From positions 1 to 9,739 of the forward strand of contig JASLZV010000041.1 of NCBI GenBank assembly GCA_030754715.1: a stretch of DNA of 9,739 nt, in the 5' to 3' direction. The translations under genes were made by a program, and so were the position numbers. The notes beneath the pieces are model-generated. The model saw only the letters and a list, made by a program, of their open reading frames with translations, made no database searches and was not told the DNA's origin. The DNA comes from Phycisphaerae bacterium. GTDB lineage: Bacteria; Planctomycetota; Phycisphaerae; SM23-33. This document shows, one piece after another, positions 1-6,635 of the stretch (position 1 is its first letter; every line of letters begins with the position of its first letter).

Positions 1-486
1 TGGAGGCAGCGCCAAGAGAAAGTGGTGGGTCCCATCGAGGCCCAGCGAACGCTGATGGTGATAATCCTGGGCATTATCTCGCTGGTGGCGCTGGTGCTGA
101 TTTTCGTGATCTTCTACATGATCGTGATGCGGAAGACGCGGGATATCGGCGTGCTGAAGTCCATCGGCGCCTCCAGCAGCGGTGTGGCGGGCATCTTCCT
201 GGCTTACGGTGCGGCGGTGGGGCTGGCCGGGTCGGCGTTGGGTGCGGCGGGAGGATACGTTTTCGTTCGCAACATCAATCCCATCGCCGACTGGCTGGAT
301 ACGGTGTTCGGGTTTCAGCCGTGGGACCGGGAGTTCTTCATGTTCGACAAGATCCCCAACGAGGTCCAGTTGATGACGGTTGTGACTATCGTCATTGGGG
401 CGATCGTGGCCGGAGTGGTCGGGTCGCTGATACCGGCGATTTGGGCCGCCCGGATGCAGCCGGTGGAGGCGCTGCGATATGAGTAG
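1..486 (+). CDS. LolC/LolE-type ABC transporter permease, C-terminal part (5' truncated)
   Basis: This is the last 161 residues of an inner-membrane permease; the reading frame is open to the left edge, so the start lies outside. Three hydrophobic segments are visible: a long one after TLMVIILGI, a Gly/Ala-rich one after the motif VLKSIGASS, and a final one ending in IPAIWAARMQPVEALRYE. The RDIGVLKSIGAS motif and the A-x-x-x-PVEALRYE tail are hallmarks of the FtsX/MacB/LolC-LolE permease family. In LolCDE the permeases extract acylated lipoproteins from the inner membrane and hand them to LolA. The stop codon overlaps the start of the following ATPase gene by 8 bp (ATGAGTAG), so the two are translationally coupled and almost certainly partners. 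LolC cannot be told from LolE, or from a single LolF-like subunit, without the N-terminal half. A MacB-type exporter remains possible but is less likely beside lpxI. Confidence 0.9.
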   Translation, partial: WRQRQEKVVGPIEAQRTLMVIILGIISLVALVLIFVIFYMIVMRKTRDIGVLKSIGASSSGVAGIFLAYGAAVGLAGSALGAAGGYVFVRNINPIADWLDTVFGFQPWDREFFMFDKIPNEVQLMTVVTIVIGAIVAGVVGSLIPAIWAARMQPVEALRYE

Positions 487-1183
487 CCAACCAGCCATTC
501 TGGTCGAAGGGTTGTGTAAATCCTATCGCCTTGGCCGGCAGGACCTGCACGTGCTGCGCGGGGTGAGTTTTTCGGTTGCGCCGGGTGAGTTTGTAGCCGT
601 CGTGGGGGCCTCGGGCAGCGGAAAGAGCACGCTGCTGCACCTGGTGGGGCTGCTGGATCGGCCCGACCGTGGGCAGGTGATCCTGGACGGGCGGGACGCG
701 GCGGCGCTTTCGGCGATGCGGCGAAACGACATGCGCTGCCGGGAGGTGGGGTTCGTGTTCCAGTTTTACCACCTTTTTACGGAGTTGAATGTTCTGGACA
801 ACGCCCTGCTGCCGGCGCGAGTGGGCACGTCGCTGATTGCCTGGCCGTCGCGTCGCGGGACGCTGCGCCGCCGCGCCAGGGGGCTGTTGGAACAAATGGG
901 CCTCCAGGGACGGCTGAAGCACCGTCCCAGCGAGTTGTCGGGCGGTGAACGGCAGCGCCTGGCCATCGCACGCGCGCTGATGAACGAACCGAAGATCCTG
1001 TTGGCCGACGAGCCTACCGGCAACCTCGACTCGGGAACCGGGCGAAAGATTCTCAACGTGCTGGAAGATTGCAACCGGCGAGGGCAGACAATATTGGTGG
1101 TAACGCACGATGCTTCCATCGCGGCCGAGGCGCATCGAACGCTTCACCTGACCGACGGGCGCATAACGGACCCAAAGAGGTAA
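479..1183 (+). CDS. lolD: LolD-type ABC transporter ATP-binding protein
   Basis: A complete 234-residue ABC ATPase, the usual LolD length. Walker A is GASGSGKST (residues 43-51), the Q-loop glutamine is Q95, the signature is LSGGERQRLAIARAL (153-167), Walker B with the catalytic glutamate is ILLADEPTGNLD (173-184, E178), and the switch histidine is H210. The sequence ADEPTGNLDS is typical of the MacB/LolD/FtsE subfamily. It would power the adjacent LolC/E-type permease for lipoprotein release on the cytoplasmic face of the inner membrane. A basic stretch of about 20 residues (roughly 115-134) follows the Q-loop region and is somewhat longer than usual. The start overlaps the permease stop, so no free-standing ribosome binding site is needed. 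LolD versus another MacB-like ATPase is decided here mainly by context. Confidence 0.88.
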   Translation: MSSQPAILVEGLCKSYRLGRQDLHVLRGVSFSVAPGEFVAVVGASGSGKSTLLHLVGLLDRPDRGQVILDGRDAAALSAMRRNDMRCREVGFVFQFYHLFTELNVLDNALLPARVGTSLIAWPSRRGTLRRRARGLLEQMGLQGRLKHRPSELSGGERQRLAIARALMNEPKILLADEPTGNLDSGTGRKILNVLEDCNRRGQTILVVTHDASIAAEAHRTLHLTDGRITDPKR

Positions 1184-1216
1184 GGGCGAAAGAAAAGGTG
1201 TTCCAGGGTCTTGTGT

Positions 1217-1244
1217 TTGCCACGCGGCGTCTGGGGGGTAAGAT
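1217..1244 (+). promoter_or_regulatory. Possible sigma-70 promoter for lpxI
   Basis: TTGCCA (1217-1222, 5 of 6 to the -35 consensus), a 16-bp spacer, and TAAGAT (1239-1244, 4 of 6 to the -10 consensus). It sits in the 71-bp gap after lolD. Transcription would begin near 1251, only a few bases before the ATG at 1255. Readthrough from lolD remains equally possible. Confidence 0.35.
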
Positions 1245-1254
1245 ATCCGGTTGA

Positions 1255-2166
1255 ATGGATGACAGGCGAAGACACCCAAGCGAGCAGAGGGACCCGCCGC
1301 AGCCCGTGGGCATAATCGCCGGGTCGGGGCGGCTGCCGTTTCTGGTGGCCAACGGTGTGCGCCAGCAGGGACGCCCGCTGGTGGTGGTGGGTCTGGCGGG
1401 GCATGCCTCCCCGCGGCTGAAGTATCTGGCCGATCAGTTTGCCTGGGCCGGCGTGACGCGTCCCAGCAAGTGGATTTCAACGCTGCGCCGCGGGGGGGTG
1501 CACGAGGCCGTCATGATCGGAGGGGTGCGGAAAAAGGCGATTTATTCCCCGCGGCGGCTTTTGCGGTATATTCCGGATCTGCGGGCGGTGCGGATATGGT
1601 ATTTTCGCCTCCGCAAGGACAAGCGCGACAACGCCGTGCTGCTGGCGGTGGCCGACGAACTGCGGAGTGAAGGGATCGAAATGGTGTCGAGCGTAAAGTA
1701 TTGCACTGAGCACCTGGCGGATGAGGGACTGATGACCAAGACGCCCATCCCGCGGGCGGCCGAGAGAGACGTGGAGTTCGGCTGGCGAATCGCCCGGGCC
1801 AGCGCCGAACTGGACATCGGTCAGTCCATCGCCGTCAAGGAGCGAGACATTGTCGCGGTGGAGGCGATGGAAGGCACCGATGCGATGATCCGCCGCGCCG
1901 GGCGCGTCTGCCGGGTGGGCGGATGGACCATGGTCAAGGTTGCCCGCCCCAAGCAGGACATGCGATTCGACGTTCCGACGGTGGGGCCGAACACCATCAG
2001 CAACCTCAGGGACGCCAAGTGTATCTGCCTGGTGGTGGAGACCGGCAGGACGCTTATCGTCGATAAGTCCACCACGTTGGCGTTGGCCGACCGGGTGGGC
2101 GTCGCCGTTGTGGGCAAGCGCGCCGAAGGGACAGCCGGGTTGCCCGGCGGCGGGGTGGGGAAGTGA
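1255..2166 (+). CDS. lpxI: UDP-2,3-diacylglucosamine pyrophosphatase, LpxI family
   Basis: LpxI hydrolyses UDP-2,3-diacyl-glucosamine to lipid X and UMP in lipid A synthesis, replacing LpxH in lineages that lack it. The 303-residue protein carries the family's N-terminal signature IIAGSGRLPF (20-29), the motif DIGQSIAV and then VEAMEGTDAMIRRAG (from about 202, with EGTD at 206-209), and the C-terminal motif MRFDVPTVG with D239. The Asp of this last motif is, as I recall, the catalytic one in the Caulobacter enzyme. The start is uncertain. ATG 1255 gives a hydrophilic extension of about 17 residues before the conserved domain and has no clear Shine-Dalgarno. GTG 1306 (codon 18) would begin right at the domain but its only purine-rich site is too far upstream. 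The gene follows lolD on the same strand, in keeping with a role in the Gram-negative outer membrane. Confidence 0.88.
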   Translation: MDDRRRHPSEQRDPPQPVGIIAGSGRLPFLVANGVRQQGRPLVVVGLAGHASPRLKYLADQFAWAGVTRPSKWISTLRRGGVHEAVMIGGVRKKAIYSPRRLLRYIPDLRAVRIWYFRLRKDKRDNAVLLAVADELRSEGIEMVSSVKYCTEHLADEGLMTKTPIPRAAERDVEFGWRIARASAELDIGQSIAVKERDIVAVEAMEGTDAMIRRAGRVCRVGGWTMVKVARPKQDMRFDVPTVGPNTISNLRDAKCICLVVETGRTLIVDKSTTLALADRVGVAVVGKRAEGTAGLPGGGVGK

Positions 2167-2210
2167 CCGGGCGCCTGTTGAATGTCTGCCCATAAGGAAT
2201 CGCCGTAAAC

Positions 2211-2402
2211 TCAGGCGGCGTGGTTGTGCAGGCAGACGGCCAATGCGACGTGGCGCAGGCGCTCCAGACTCAGCGAGTTAAGGTAATCAACCGAAAAGTC
2301 GACAATAAATTTGCATGACGTCTCCTGAAGCAGACTAACCAGTTGCGGTCGGGTCATCACGAGAATCCCGGAGATGATATCCTCTGTTGATTGGGCGGGC
2401 AT
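2211..2402 (-). CDS. Small hypothetical protein (63 aa) with strong Shine-Dalgarno
   Basis: A 63-codon gene of unknown function. The start is well supported: GAGGTGATC (complement of 2404-2412) pairs over nine bases with the 16S rRNA 3' tail and is correctly spaced from ATG 2402. The protein is mixed helical and non-repetitive, with an acidic N-terminal part, a central segment KFIVDFSVDYLNSL and a C-terminal segment LERLRHVALAVCLHN. It has no signal peptide or membrane span. The residue pattern looks like a real globular small protein rather than an antisense shadow. I have an impression of short planctomycete hypothetical proteins with a similar LxxLRHxxLA ending, but I cannot verify it. It is convergent with lpxI (44 bp between stop codons) and is preceded, on its own strand, by a candidate structured leader with a terminator (2498-2600). 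It could be a regulated small protein or the target of that leader. Confidence 0.68.
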   Translation of the reverse strand: MPAQSTEDIISGILVMTRPQLVSLLQETSCKFIVDFSVDYLNSLSLERLRHVALAVCLHNHAA

Positions 2403-2497
2403 GGATCACCTCGGGGGTAACGGATTTCTCGATGCCTTCACTTTGTTCTTATCGGCGTGCAAGTGGGGGACTTTCAGAAGCGTTTCCACATTTGGGC

Positions 2498-2524
2498 AAA
2501 AAGACTCTCGCCCCGCGCGGAGTC
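2498..2524 (-). terminator. Intrinsic terminator or attenuator hairpin
   Basis: On the minus strand GACTCCGC pairs with GCG-A-GAGTC (8 bp, one bulged A, 5-nt loop GCGGG), followed directly by TTTTT. This is the form of a Rho-independent terminator. No annotated minus-strand gene ends here. It lies 96 bp upstream of the small gene at 2211-2402, so it would end either a small RNA or a premature leader transcript of that gene. Its 5' arm shares bases GACT with the 3' arm of the larger helix described at 2498-2600. Confidence 0.55.
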
Positions 2525-2600
2525 CCTGGCGAACCGCGGGAGGTACGAGGCCGCCTGCGGGCTTGGCGCCGGCGCCTGCTGCCTTGGAGTTCCCGGGACT
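2498..2600 (-). ncRNA. Candidate structured leader RNA / attenuator (or small RNA) upstream of the small gene
   Basis: Read on the minus strand, AGTCCCGGGAACT (2600-2588) can pair with GGTTCGCCAGGGACT (2535-2521) to give a 13-bp helix with only two single-base bulges and one G-T wobble at its inner end. Inside it AGGC (2585-2582) can pair with GCCT (2551-2548), enclosing a GC-rich region that contains the 12-bp palindrome GGCGCCGGCGCC (2565-2576). The 3' strand of the long helix overlaps the 5' arm of the terminator at 2498-2524, so the two cannot form together. That is the layout of a transcription attenuator in which the long helix prevents termination. The T tract, and the wobble that becomes a C-A mismatch on the other strand, both favour the minus strand as the RNA. 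It matches no RNA family I recognise (not SRP RNA, RNase P RNA, tmRNA). An independent terminated small RNA, or a chance foldback, are the alternatives. Confidence 0.42.
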
Positions 2601-2631
2601 ACACTTGCGTTTGCGGCCTTGCGACGGAGTG

Positions 2632-2659
2632 TTGAAAACATGTGGATAACTCGTTAAAT
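2632..2659 (+). promoter_or_regulatory. Possible queA promoter
   Basis: TTGAAA (2632-2637, 5 of 6 to the -35 consensus), a 16-bp spacer, and TTAAAT (2654-2659, 4 of 6 to the -10 consensus). It sits in an AT-rich patch (about 2630-2715) that stands out from the GC-rich surroundings. A second -10-like hexamer, TACAAT, is at 2690-2695 but lacks a matching -35. Either would leave a leader of roughly 60 to 95 bases before queA. Confidence 0.35.
2641..2649 (-). promoter_or_regulatory. Perfect consensus DnaA box
   Basis: TGTGGATAA on the + strand is TTATCCACA on the minus strand, the exact high-affinity DnaA box. It lies in the intergenic AT-rich patch upstream of queA, between the -35-like and -10-like hexamers of the possible promoter. 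Weaker look-alikes (6 to 7 of 9) occur at about 2676-2684 and 2717-2725, and in a GTTTCCACA stretch near 2482-2490. About 0.07 perfect matches are expected by chance in a random sequence of this length, counting both strands. Confidence 0.5.
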
Positions 2660-2759
2660 TTGGTGCTAATGCTCTTGTGGAAGCGGAGTTACAATAGTTT
2701 GTAAATTGCCCCGGTTTGTGGGAACATAGTTGCGTCGCGATGTGGCCCGTGAAGTGAAA

Positions 2760-3839
2760 ATGCCCCTGAAAACAAGCGATTTTGATTACCGGCTGGACCC
2801 GGGGCTGATCGCCCAAGTGCCTTCGCGGCGGCGTGATCAATCACGCCTGCTGCGCCTGCAGAGAGACGGCGGGCGGGTTTGTGACCACGTATTCGGCGAA
2901 CTGCCGCGGCTGCTTCGCGCCGGCGACCTGCTGGTACTGAATGACACCCGCGTCATCCCGGCGCGCTTCCGGTGCCGCCGGCGGACCGGTGGGAAAATCG
3001 AGGGCCTGTTCCTTAAAGAGATTGCGACCGGCCGGTGGGAGGTGATGCTCAGAAGCGCCGGCCGCTGTAAGGCCGGCGAACCGTTGGAGTTGTCTGCGGC
3101 CGTGCGGCGCGGCGGCGCGGCGGCCACACTCACGCTGAAAAGAAACCTGGGGGCCGGCTCCTGGACGGCGGAGGTCGACCCGCCCCGCCCGGCGATGGAG
3201 ATCCTGGAGACCGCCGGCACGACCCCCCTGCCGCCCTATATCCGCCGTCGGCGGGGTAATGACGAGGCGGCCGACCATCGGCGTTACCAAACCGTGTACG
3301 CCGACCGCCCCGGCGCGGTGGCCGCTCCGACCGCGGGGCTGCACTTCACCGAGGGCGTTCTTGGGGAATTGGCCCGCCGCCGGATCGCCTGCTGCCGGAT
3401 TACGCTGCACGTGGGGGCTGGCACGTTCCTGCCGGTCAAGACCGAAGACCTCGGACGACACAAGATGCATTCGGAGGCGTACGAGATTTTGCCCGAGGCG
3501 GCGGATGACCTAAGCGCCGCGTGGTCCGATGGGCGGCGGATCGTGGCTGTGGGAACCACCACAGTCCGCGCGCTGGAGACGGCGGCCACCCAGGGAGGGC
3601 AGTTTGCTCCGGCGGCCGGCAGCACCGACATCTTCATCCACCCGCCGGCGGAATTCCGGGCCGTCGATGCCCTGGTGACGAACTTCCACCTGCCCCGCAG
3701 TACTCTTCTGATGCTGGTGGCTGCCTTCTGCCGCCCGGAGAAGACCGACGGACTGGGGATGATCCTGGGGGCCTATCAACACGCCATGGACGCCGGCTAC
3801 CGCTTCTACTCCTACGGGGACGCGATGCTGATCGAGTAA
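2760..3839 (+). CDS. queA: S-adenosylmethionine:tRNA ribosyltransferase-isomerase
   Basis: QueA transfers and isomerises the ribose of S-adenosylmethionine onto 7-aminomethyl-7-deazaguanine at tRNA position 34, giving epoxyqueuosine; it is cytoplasmic. At 359 residues it matches the family length (E. coli about 356). Conserved blocks in order are TSDFDYRLDPGLIAQVPS near the N-terminus, LLVLNDTRVIPAR, PLPPYIRRR, VAAPTAGLHFT, HVGAGTFLPV (from residue 217), HSEAYEI, AVGTTTVRALE, and ALVTNFHLPRSTLLMLVAAF near the C-terminus. ATG 2760 is chosen because the family starts only a few residues before the SDFDY block. The same frame also offers TTG 2730, GTG 2742 and GTG 2754 upstream, and none has a good ribosome binding site. 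No other queuosine gene (tgt, queG/queH) is visible nearby. The upstream region carries a DnaA box and a possible promoter. Confidence 0.96.
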   Translation: MPLKTSDFDYRLDPGLIAQVPSRRRDQSRLLRLQRDGGRVCDHVFGELPRLLRAGDLLVLNDTRVIPARFRCRRRTGGKIEGLFLKEIATGRWEVMLRSAGRCKAGEPLELSAAVRRGGAAATLTLKRNLGAGSWTAEVDPPRPAMEILETAGTTPLPPYIRRRRGNDEAADHRRYQTVYADRPGAVAAPTAGLHFTEGVLGELARRRIACCRITLHVGAGTFLPVKTEDLGRHKMHSEAYEILPEAADDLSAAWSDGRRIVAVGTTTVRALETAATQGGQFAPAAGSTDIFIHPPAEFRAVDALVTNFHLPRSTLLMLVAAFCRPEKTDGLGMILGAYQHAMDAGYRFYSYGDAMLIE

Positions 3840-3882
3840 CGCGGGAAATACCCAACTATCGATTGTCATTGGAGTTAATAAA

Positions 3883-5022
3883 GTGACCGGTCGCGAAAAG
3901 ATTGAGGCGGCGTTCTCGCCGGCCGGCGCGCGCAAGGCCCCGGCCGTCATCTGCTACGAGAGGCTCTGCGTCCGGGACCACTGGGACCAACTGACCGATT
4001 GTCCGTGGTGGTACCAGTTCTCGGGCGACCTGGAGCATCAACTCGCCTGGCGGCGAGACACCATCGTCCGAATGCCTCAGGACTGGCTTCGGCTGTGGGC
4101 CGGGCCTTCCCGGGGCCAGCAGGACCGGACCGTCATCGAAGAGCGTCACGAGGGTGTGTTTCGGGTGGACCGGCGGACCGGAGAAGAAAAAAGGCTCACC
4201 CGTCCTCTGGTTGGCGGCTGGAACGCCGATGGCGGCTCGCACCACATCGCCCCGCCGCGCCTGCCGGAGAGCATCGAGGAGGTGGACGCGTCGATTCCGG
4301 CGGCCGGCCGATTCGACGCCGAGCGATTTGTCGCCGAGGGTCAGGGCGACTGGGCCAGGGCGCTTGTGGACGAATTCGGCGGCGAAAAATTCCCCCTCGC
4401 GCATGTGCTGTCGCCACTCTGGCGGTGTTACACCGTTTGGGGCTTTGAAGGCATGATGGTCACGGTGGCCGATCGGCCGGACCTGGTGCGCAGGGCGTGC
4501 GAGCGTAATTTGGCTACCGCCATATACAACGTCCACGAGGCCGCGGCGATGGGGGCCGAGGGAATCTGGATCGAAGAGTGCCTCACGGACATGGTCAGCC
4601 CCGCGGCGTTCGAGGACCTGAACGTGCCTCCACTGCGCCGGCTGATCGAGGAAATTCACTCGCTGGGCATGAAGAGCATTTACTACTACTGTGGAGCCCC
4701 GGCTGCAAAGTGGAAGCACATCCTGTCGCTGGGGATGGACGCCCTGTCGCTGGAGGAAAGCAAGAAGGGCTTCAGGATCGACATTGAAGATATCGTCGAG
4801 CGGGTGGGCAGGCAGTGCACGGTGCTGGGCAACCTTAACGCCGTTGACGTCCTTCAGAACGCCAGCGAGGAACAACTGCGGGTCGAGATCGCCCGTCAGA
4901 TCGCCGCCGGTCGAAGAAACGGCGGTAGATTCATCATGTCCCTGGGCAGCCCCGTCACGCCCGCCACGCCGGTTGGGAGAATCGCCCTTTACTGCGATCT
5001 GGTGCGTGAACTGGGCGGATGA
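3883..5022 (+). CDS. Uroporphyrinogen decarboxylase-superfamily protein (UroD/MtaA-like), function unknown
   Basis: A 379-residue protein starting at GTG 3883, with GGAG (3871-3874) 8 bases upstream. It has the fold signature of the UroD/MtaA/CmuA superfamily: MGAEGIWIEECLTDMVSP, then a strand ending in YYYCGAP (267-273), GMDALSLEES, GNLNAVDVL (316-324), and the C-terminal GSPVTPATPVGRI block. In zinc-dependent corrinoid methyltransferases of this family (MtaA, MtbA) the metal is held by an H-x-C motif and a later Cys. Here the first position is Tyr268, C270 is kept, and the later Cys position appears to be Ser356. A canonical methylcobamide:CoM or CoB type transferase is therefore unlikely. 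It also lacks the N-terminal Arg-rich porphyrin-binding pattern of HemE, so it should not be called haem synthesis. It lies 43 bp after queA, possibly co-transcribed. Such paralogues are common in planctomycetes. Confidence 0.82.
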   Translation: MTGREKIEAAFSPAGARKAPAVICYERLCVRDHWDQLTDCPWWYQFSGDLEHQLAWRRDTIVRMPQDWLRLWAGPSRGQQDRTVIEERHEGVFRVDRRTGEEKRLTRPLVGGWNADGGSHHIAPPRLPESIEEVDASIPAAGRFDAERFVAEGQGDWARALVDEFGGEKFPLAHVLSPLWRCYTVWGFEGMMVTVADRPDLVRRACERNLATAIYNVHEAAAMGAEGIWIEECLTDMVSPAAFEDLNVPPLRRLIEEIHSLGMKSIYYYCGAPAAKWKHILSLGMDALSLEESKKGFRIDIEDIVERVGRQCTVLGNLNAVDVLQNASEEQLRVEIARQIAAGRRNGGRFIMSLGSPVTPATPVGRIALYCDLVRELGG

Positions 5023-5027
5023 GTCTT

Positions 5028-5050
5028 GGGCTCCGGTGGCGGAGGGACCC
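5028..5050. other. Hairpin between convergent genes
   Basis: GGG-CTCCG-gtgg-CGGAG-gga-CCC forms a stem-loop in the 38-bp gap between two convergent stop codons. An A6 tract at 5052-5057 follows on the + strand. For the minus-strand gene this means the T tract comes before, not after, the hairpin, so it is not a standard intrinsic terminator in either direction, though it could still slow polymerase or protect 3' ends. Confidence 0.3.
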
Positions 5051-5060
5051 CAAAAAAGAA

Positions 5061-6425
5061 TCAGTCCGCCCGCTCCAACAGGGCAAAGAGTTCGGCGTTG
5101 ACCATCCACAAGACGGCTTCTCCGGCCACGCCGCTGGCCGGCAGGATCTTGATCGGATAACCGGGGATCGAGGCGGTGCAGCCGCCGGGCGGGCGGCGCT
5201 CGTCCAAGATGGGCGGCCAGTGCTGGTCGATAAACAATTCATCCTCGCGCACCTGGCTGCGGGCCTTCTGGAACGTTGGACCGATCAGTTGGCCGAAACT
5301 CCAGATGAGTTTCACGCCGGCCTGGCGCCAAGTGGGAAGGTAGTTCCACCGCTTGAATTCGCCCCAGTCGGGCAATTGGGCGTAGCCGACGTACATCAGG
5401 AAGTCGCCGGGGGCCAGCGTAACGTCTCTCCTTGGTCTGATCCCTCGTCCGTTAATCTGGGTGAAATAGCCCGGGTTATGCGGGTGTCCCATACGATTCT
5501 GGATGGAGTGGCCGAAGAGGAATACGTAAAGGTCGTGGCCGCCGCGGCGCGAGGCCATTGCCCACCTGGCCGCCTTGCGGATGTTGGCGGCCTCCTTTTC
5601 GCGGATAGTGGTAAGGCATTTCCGCGTCTTTTGCAGAAACTCCCGGGCGAGTTTGCCGCGTGGGACCTTGGCGGGTGTCTGGTCATGGAACGTCTTGTCC
5701 TTGAGGTCCCGGGCCCATTGTTTCCCACCGGGTGTTCCGTAGGCCTGGTACATTACGGGCATCTTGCCCAGGCGGGTGCAGGCTGCGACGAATTCGCCGG
5801 TCCAGGTCCATAACGCGACGAGGTCGGCGATCGGGTCGGTGGGAACGACCCACCGGCCTTCGGAGTTTTTGAAAAGTCCGCCGTGCGCGGCTGCGTGTGT
5901 ATCCACCATGGCTGCGGCAGGCAAACCGACCTTGCGCGCCTTGGCCAGGAGCGCCCCGCGACCGAAGACAATCACCATCTTCCCTGATTGACCCAGATCG
6001 TTGATCCGGTCGAAGTCCTTTTGCCCCGACCCGTCGCCAAGACAATATAGCACGATGGCGTTGGGGGGTATCTTCCTGCGTCTGCGGCGTCTTGAATCAT
6101 ACATACCTATCAAGGTTATCATTCCCCCGGCCCGGCCGCTGGCTTCGGAGATGAAGCCGTTGTCGCCCATTGCCAGGATGGGATAACCCTCCTGAACGTG
6201 CAGTTTGGCAGCCGCCTCGGCCGAGCGAGTGATTTGCGGGACATCGTTTTCCATCGCGTCCACGCAGGTCATCATCCATTGGTGGTAGGCCTCCGCGCCG
6301 AAGGCCGCGGCATGGGGTGGCGTTGCGGGGCGGAACGACGCAGCCGGCGAGCAGCCTGCGGCCGCTAATACTAGGGCGATAACGATAGATGCCAAGACGA
6401 CCAGGCGGGAGGCTTTTCTGTTCAC
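5061..6425 (-). CDS. Lipoprotein with two SIS-like (sugar isomerase) halves, function unknown
   Basis: A 454-residue protein starting at GTG 6425, with AGGAG (complement of 6433-6437) 7 bases upstream; an in-frame ATG at 6545 is ignored because it would bury the signal peptide. The N-terminus has NRKASR, a hydrophobic core (8-23) and the lipobox AAAGC with C25, so the protein should be lipidated and exported. The -3 residue is Ala rather than Leu, slightly weak. The first half has MGDNGFISEASGRAGG (86-101), like the phosphosugar-binding entry of SIS domains. The second half repeats the idea: helix EAANIRKAARWAM, strand, then FGHSIQNRMGH (304-314), and an ending IPGYPIKILPASGVAGEAV like SIS C-termini. 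A basic run SRRRRRRK lies at 111-118. An extracytoplasmic SIS protein is odd, since phosphosugars are cytoplasmic. The SIS assignment is by pattern and is not certain. It is separated from the upstream dehydrogenase gene by 210 bp. Confidence 0.7.
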   Translation of the reverse strand: MNRKASRLVVLASIVIALVLAAAGCSPAASFRPATPPHAAAFGAEAYHQWMMTCVDAMENDVPQITRSAEAAAKLHVQEGYPILAMGDNGFISEASGRAGGMITLIGMYDSRRRRRRKIPPNAIVLYCLGDGSGQKDFDRINDLGQSGKMVIVFGRGALLAKARKVGLPAAAMVDTHAAAHGGLFKNSEGRWVVPTDPIADLVALWTWTGEFVAACTRLGKMPVMYQAYGTPGGKQWARDLKDKTFHDQTPAKVPRGKLAREFLQKTRKCLTTIREKEAANIRKAARWAMASRRGGHDLYVFLFGHSIQNRMGHPHNPGYFTQINGRGIRPRRDVTLAPGDFLMYVGYAQLPDWGEFKRWNYLPTWRQAGVKLIWSFGQLIGPTFQKARSQVREDELFIDQHWPPILDERRPPGGCTASIPGYPIKILPASGVAGEAVLWMVNAELFALLERAD

Positions 6426-6635
6426 CTCGTTTCTCCTTTTAGGGAAAAAGCGGGTGCGGTTTCTTGCTCCAGGTGATCTTAACCGATAATCCTTCCGGCG
6501 GCCACGGCCGGTTGGCGCCGCAGCGCAGCCGGGGGGAAGGGTCAACGAATGAACCGCGTTTACATGAGCGGCCCGGCCGGGAATGCTCGCCGCGCGAAGG
6601 CGGGATCGGCCCCAGCCGCATTCGTCGCGGCCTGA

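Noticed and set aside
392..1480. 362-codon open frame on the minus strand
   Set aside because: Antisense to lolD and lpxI; composition is Pro/Arg/His-rich with no motif, while the + strand frame has all ABC motifs.
2521..2600. Reading the foldback as SRP RNA, RNase P RNA or tmRNA
   Set aside because: The conserved SRP apical motif, the RNase P core and the tmRNA tag or tRNA-like ends are all absent on both strands.
2406..2840. 144-codon minus-strand and 91-codon plus-strand frames in the queA upstream region
   Set aside because: No ribosome binding site and no protein-like pattern; the minus frame runs into the conserved start of queA. The region is better explained by RNA structure and control sites.
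3856..5109. 417-codon open frame on the minus strand
   Set aside because: Antisense shadow of the UroD-like gene; no family signature, no suitable ribosome binding site, and a GC-rich third position explains the lack of stops.
5019..5813. 264-codon open frame on the + strand
   Set aside because: Antisense to the lipoprotein gene, whose signal peptide, ribosome binding site and SIS-like motifs mark it as the real one.
6615..6631. 5-bp hairpin GCCGC/GCGGC just after the leuB-like stop codon
   Set aside because: Short, 7-base loop and no T tract on the minus strand, so not called a terminator. The rest of 6426-6635 shows only a CCCGGCCGGG palindrome (6572-6581) and no convincing promoter.
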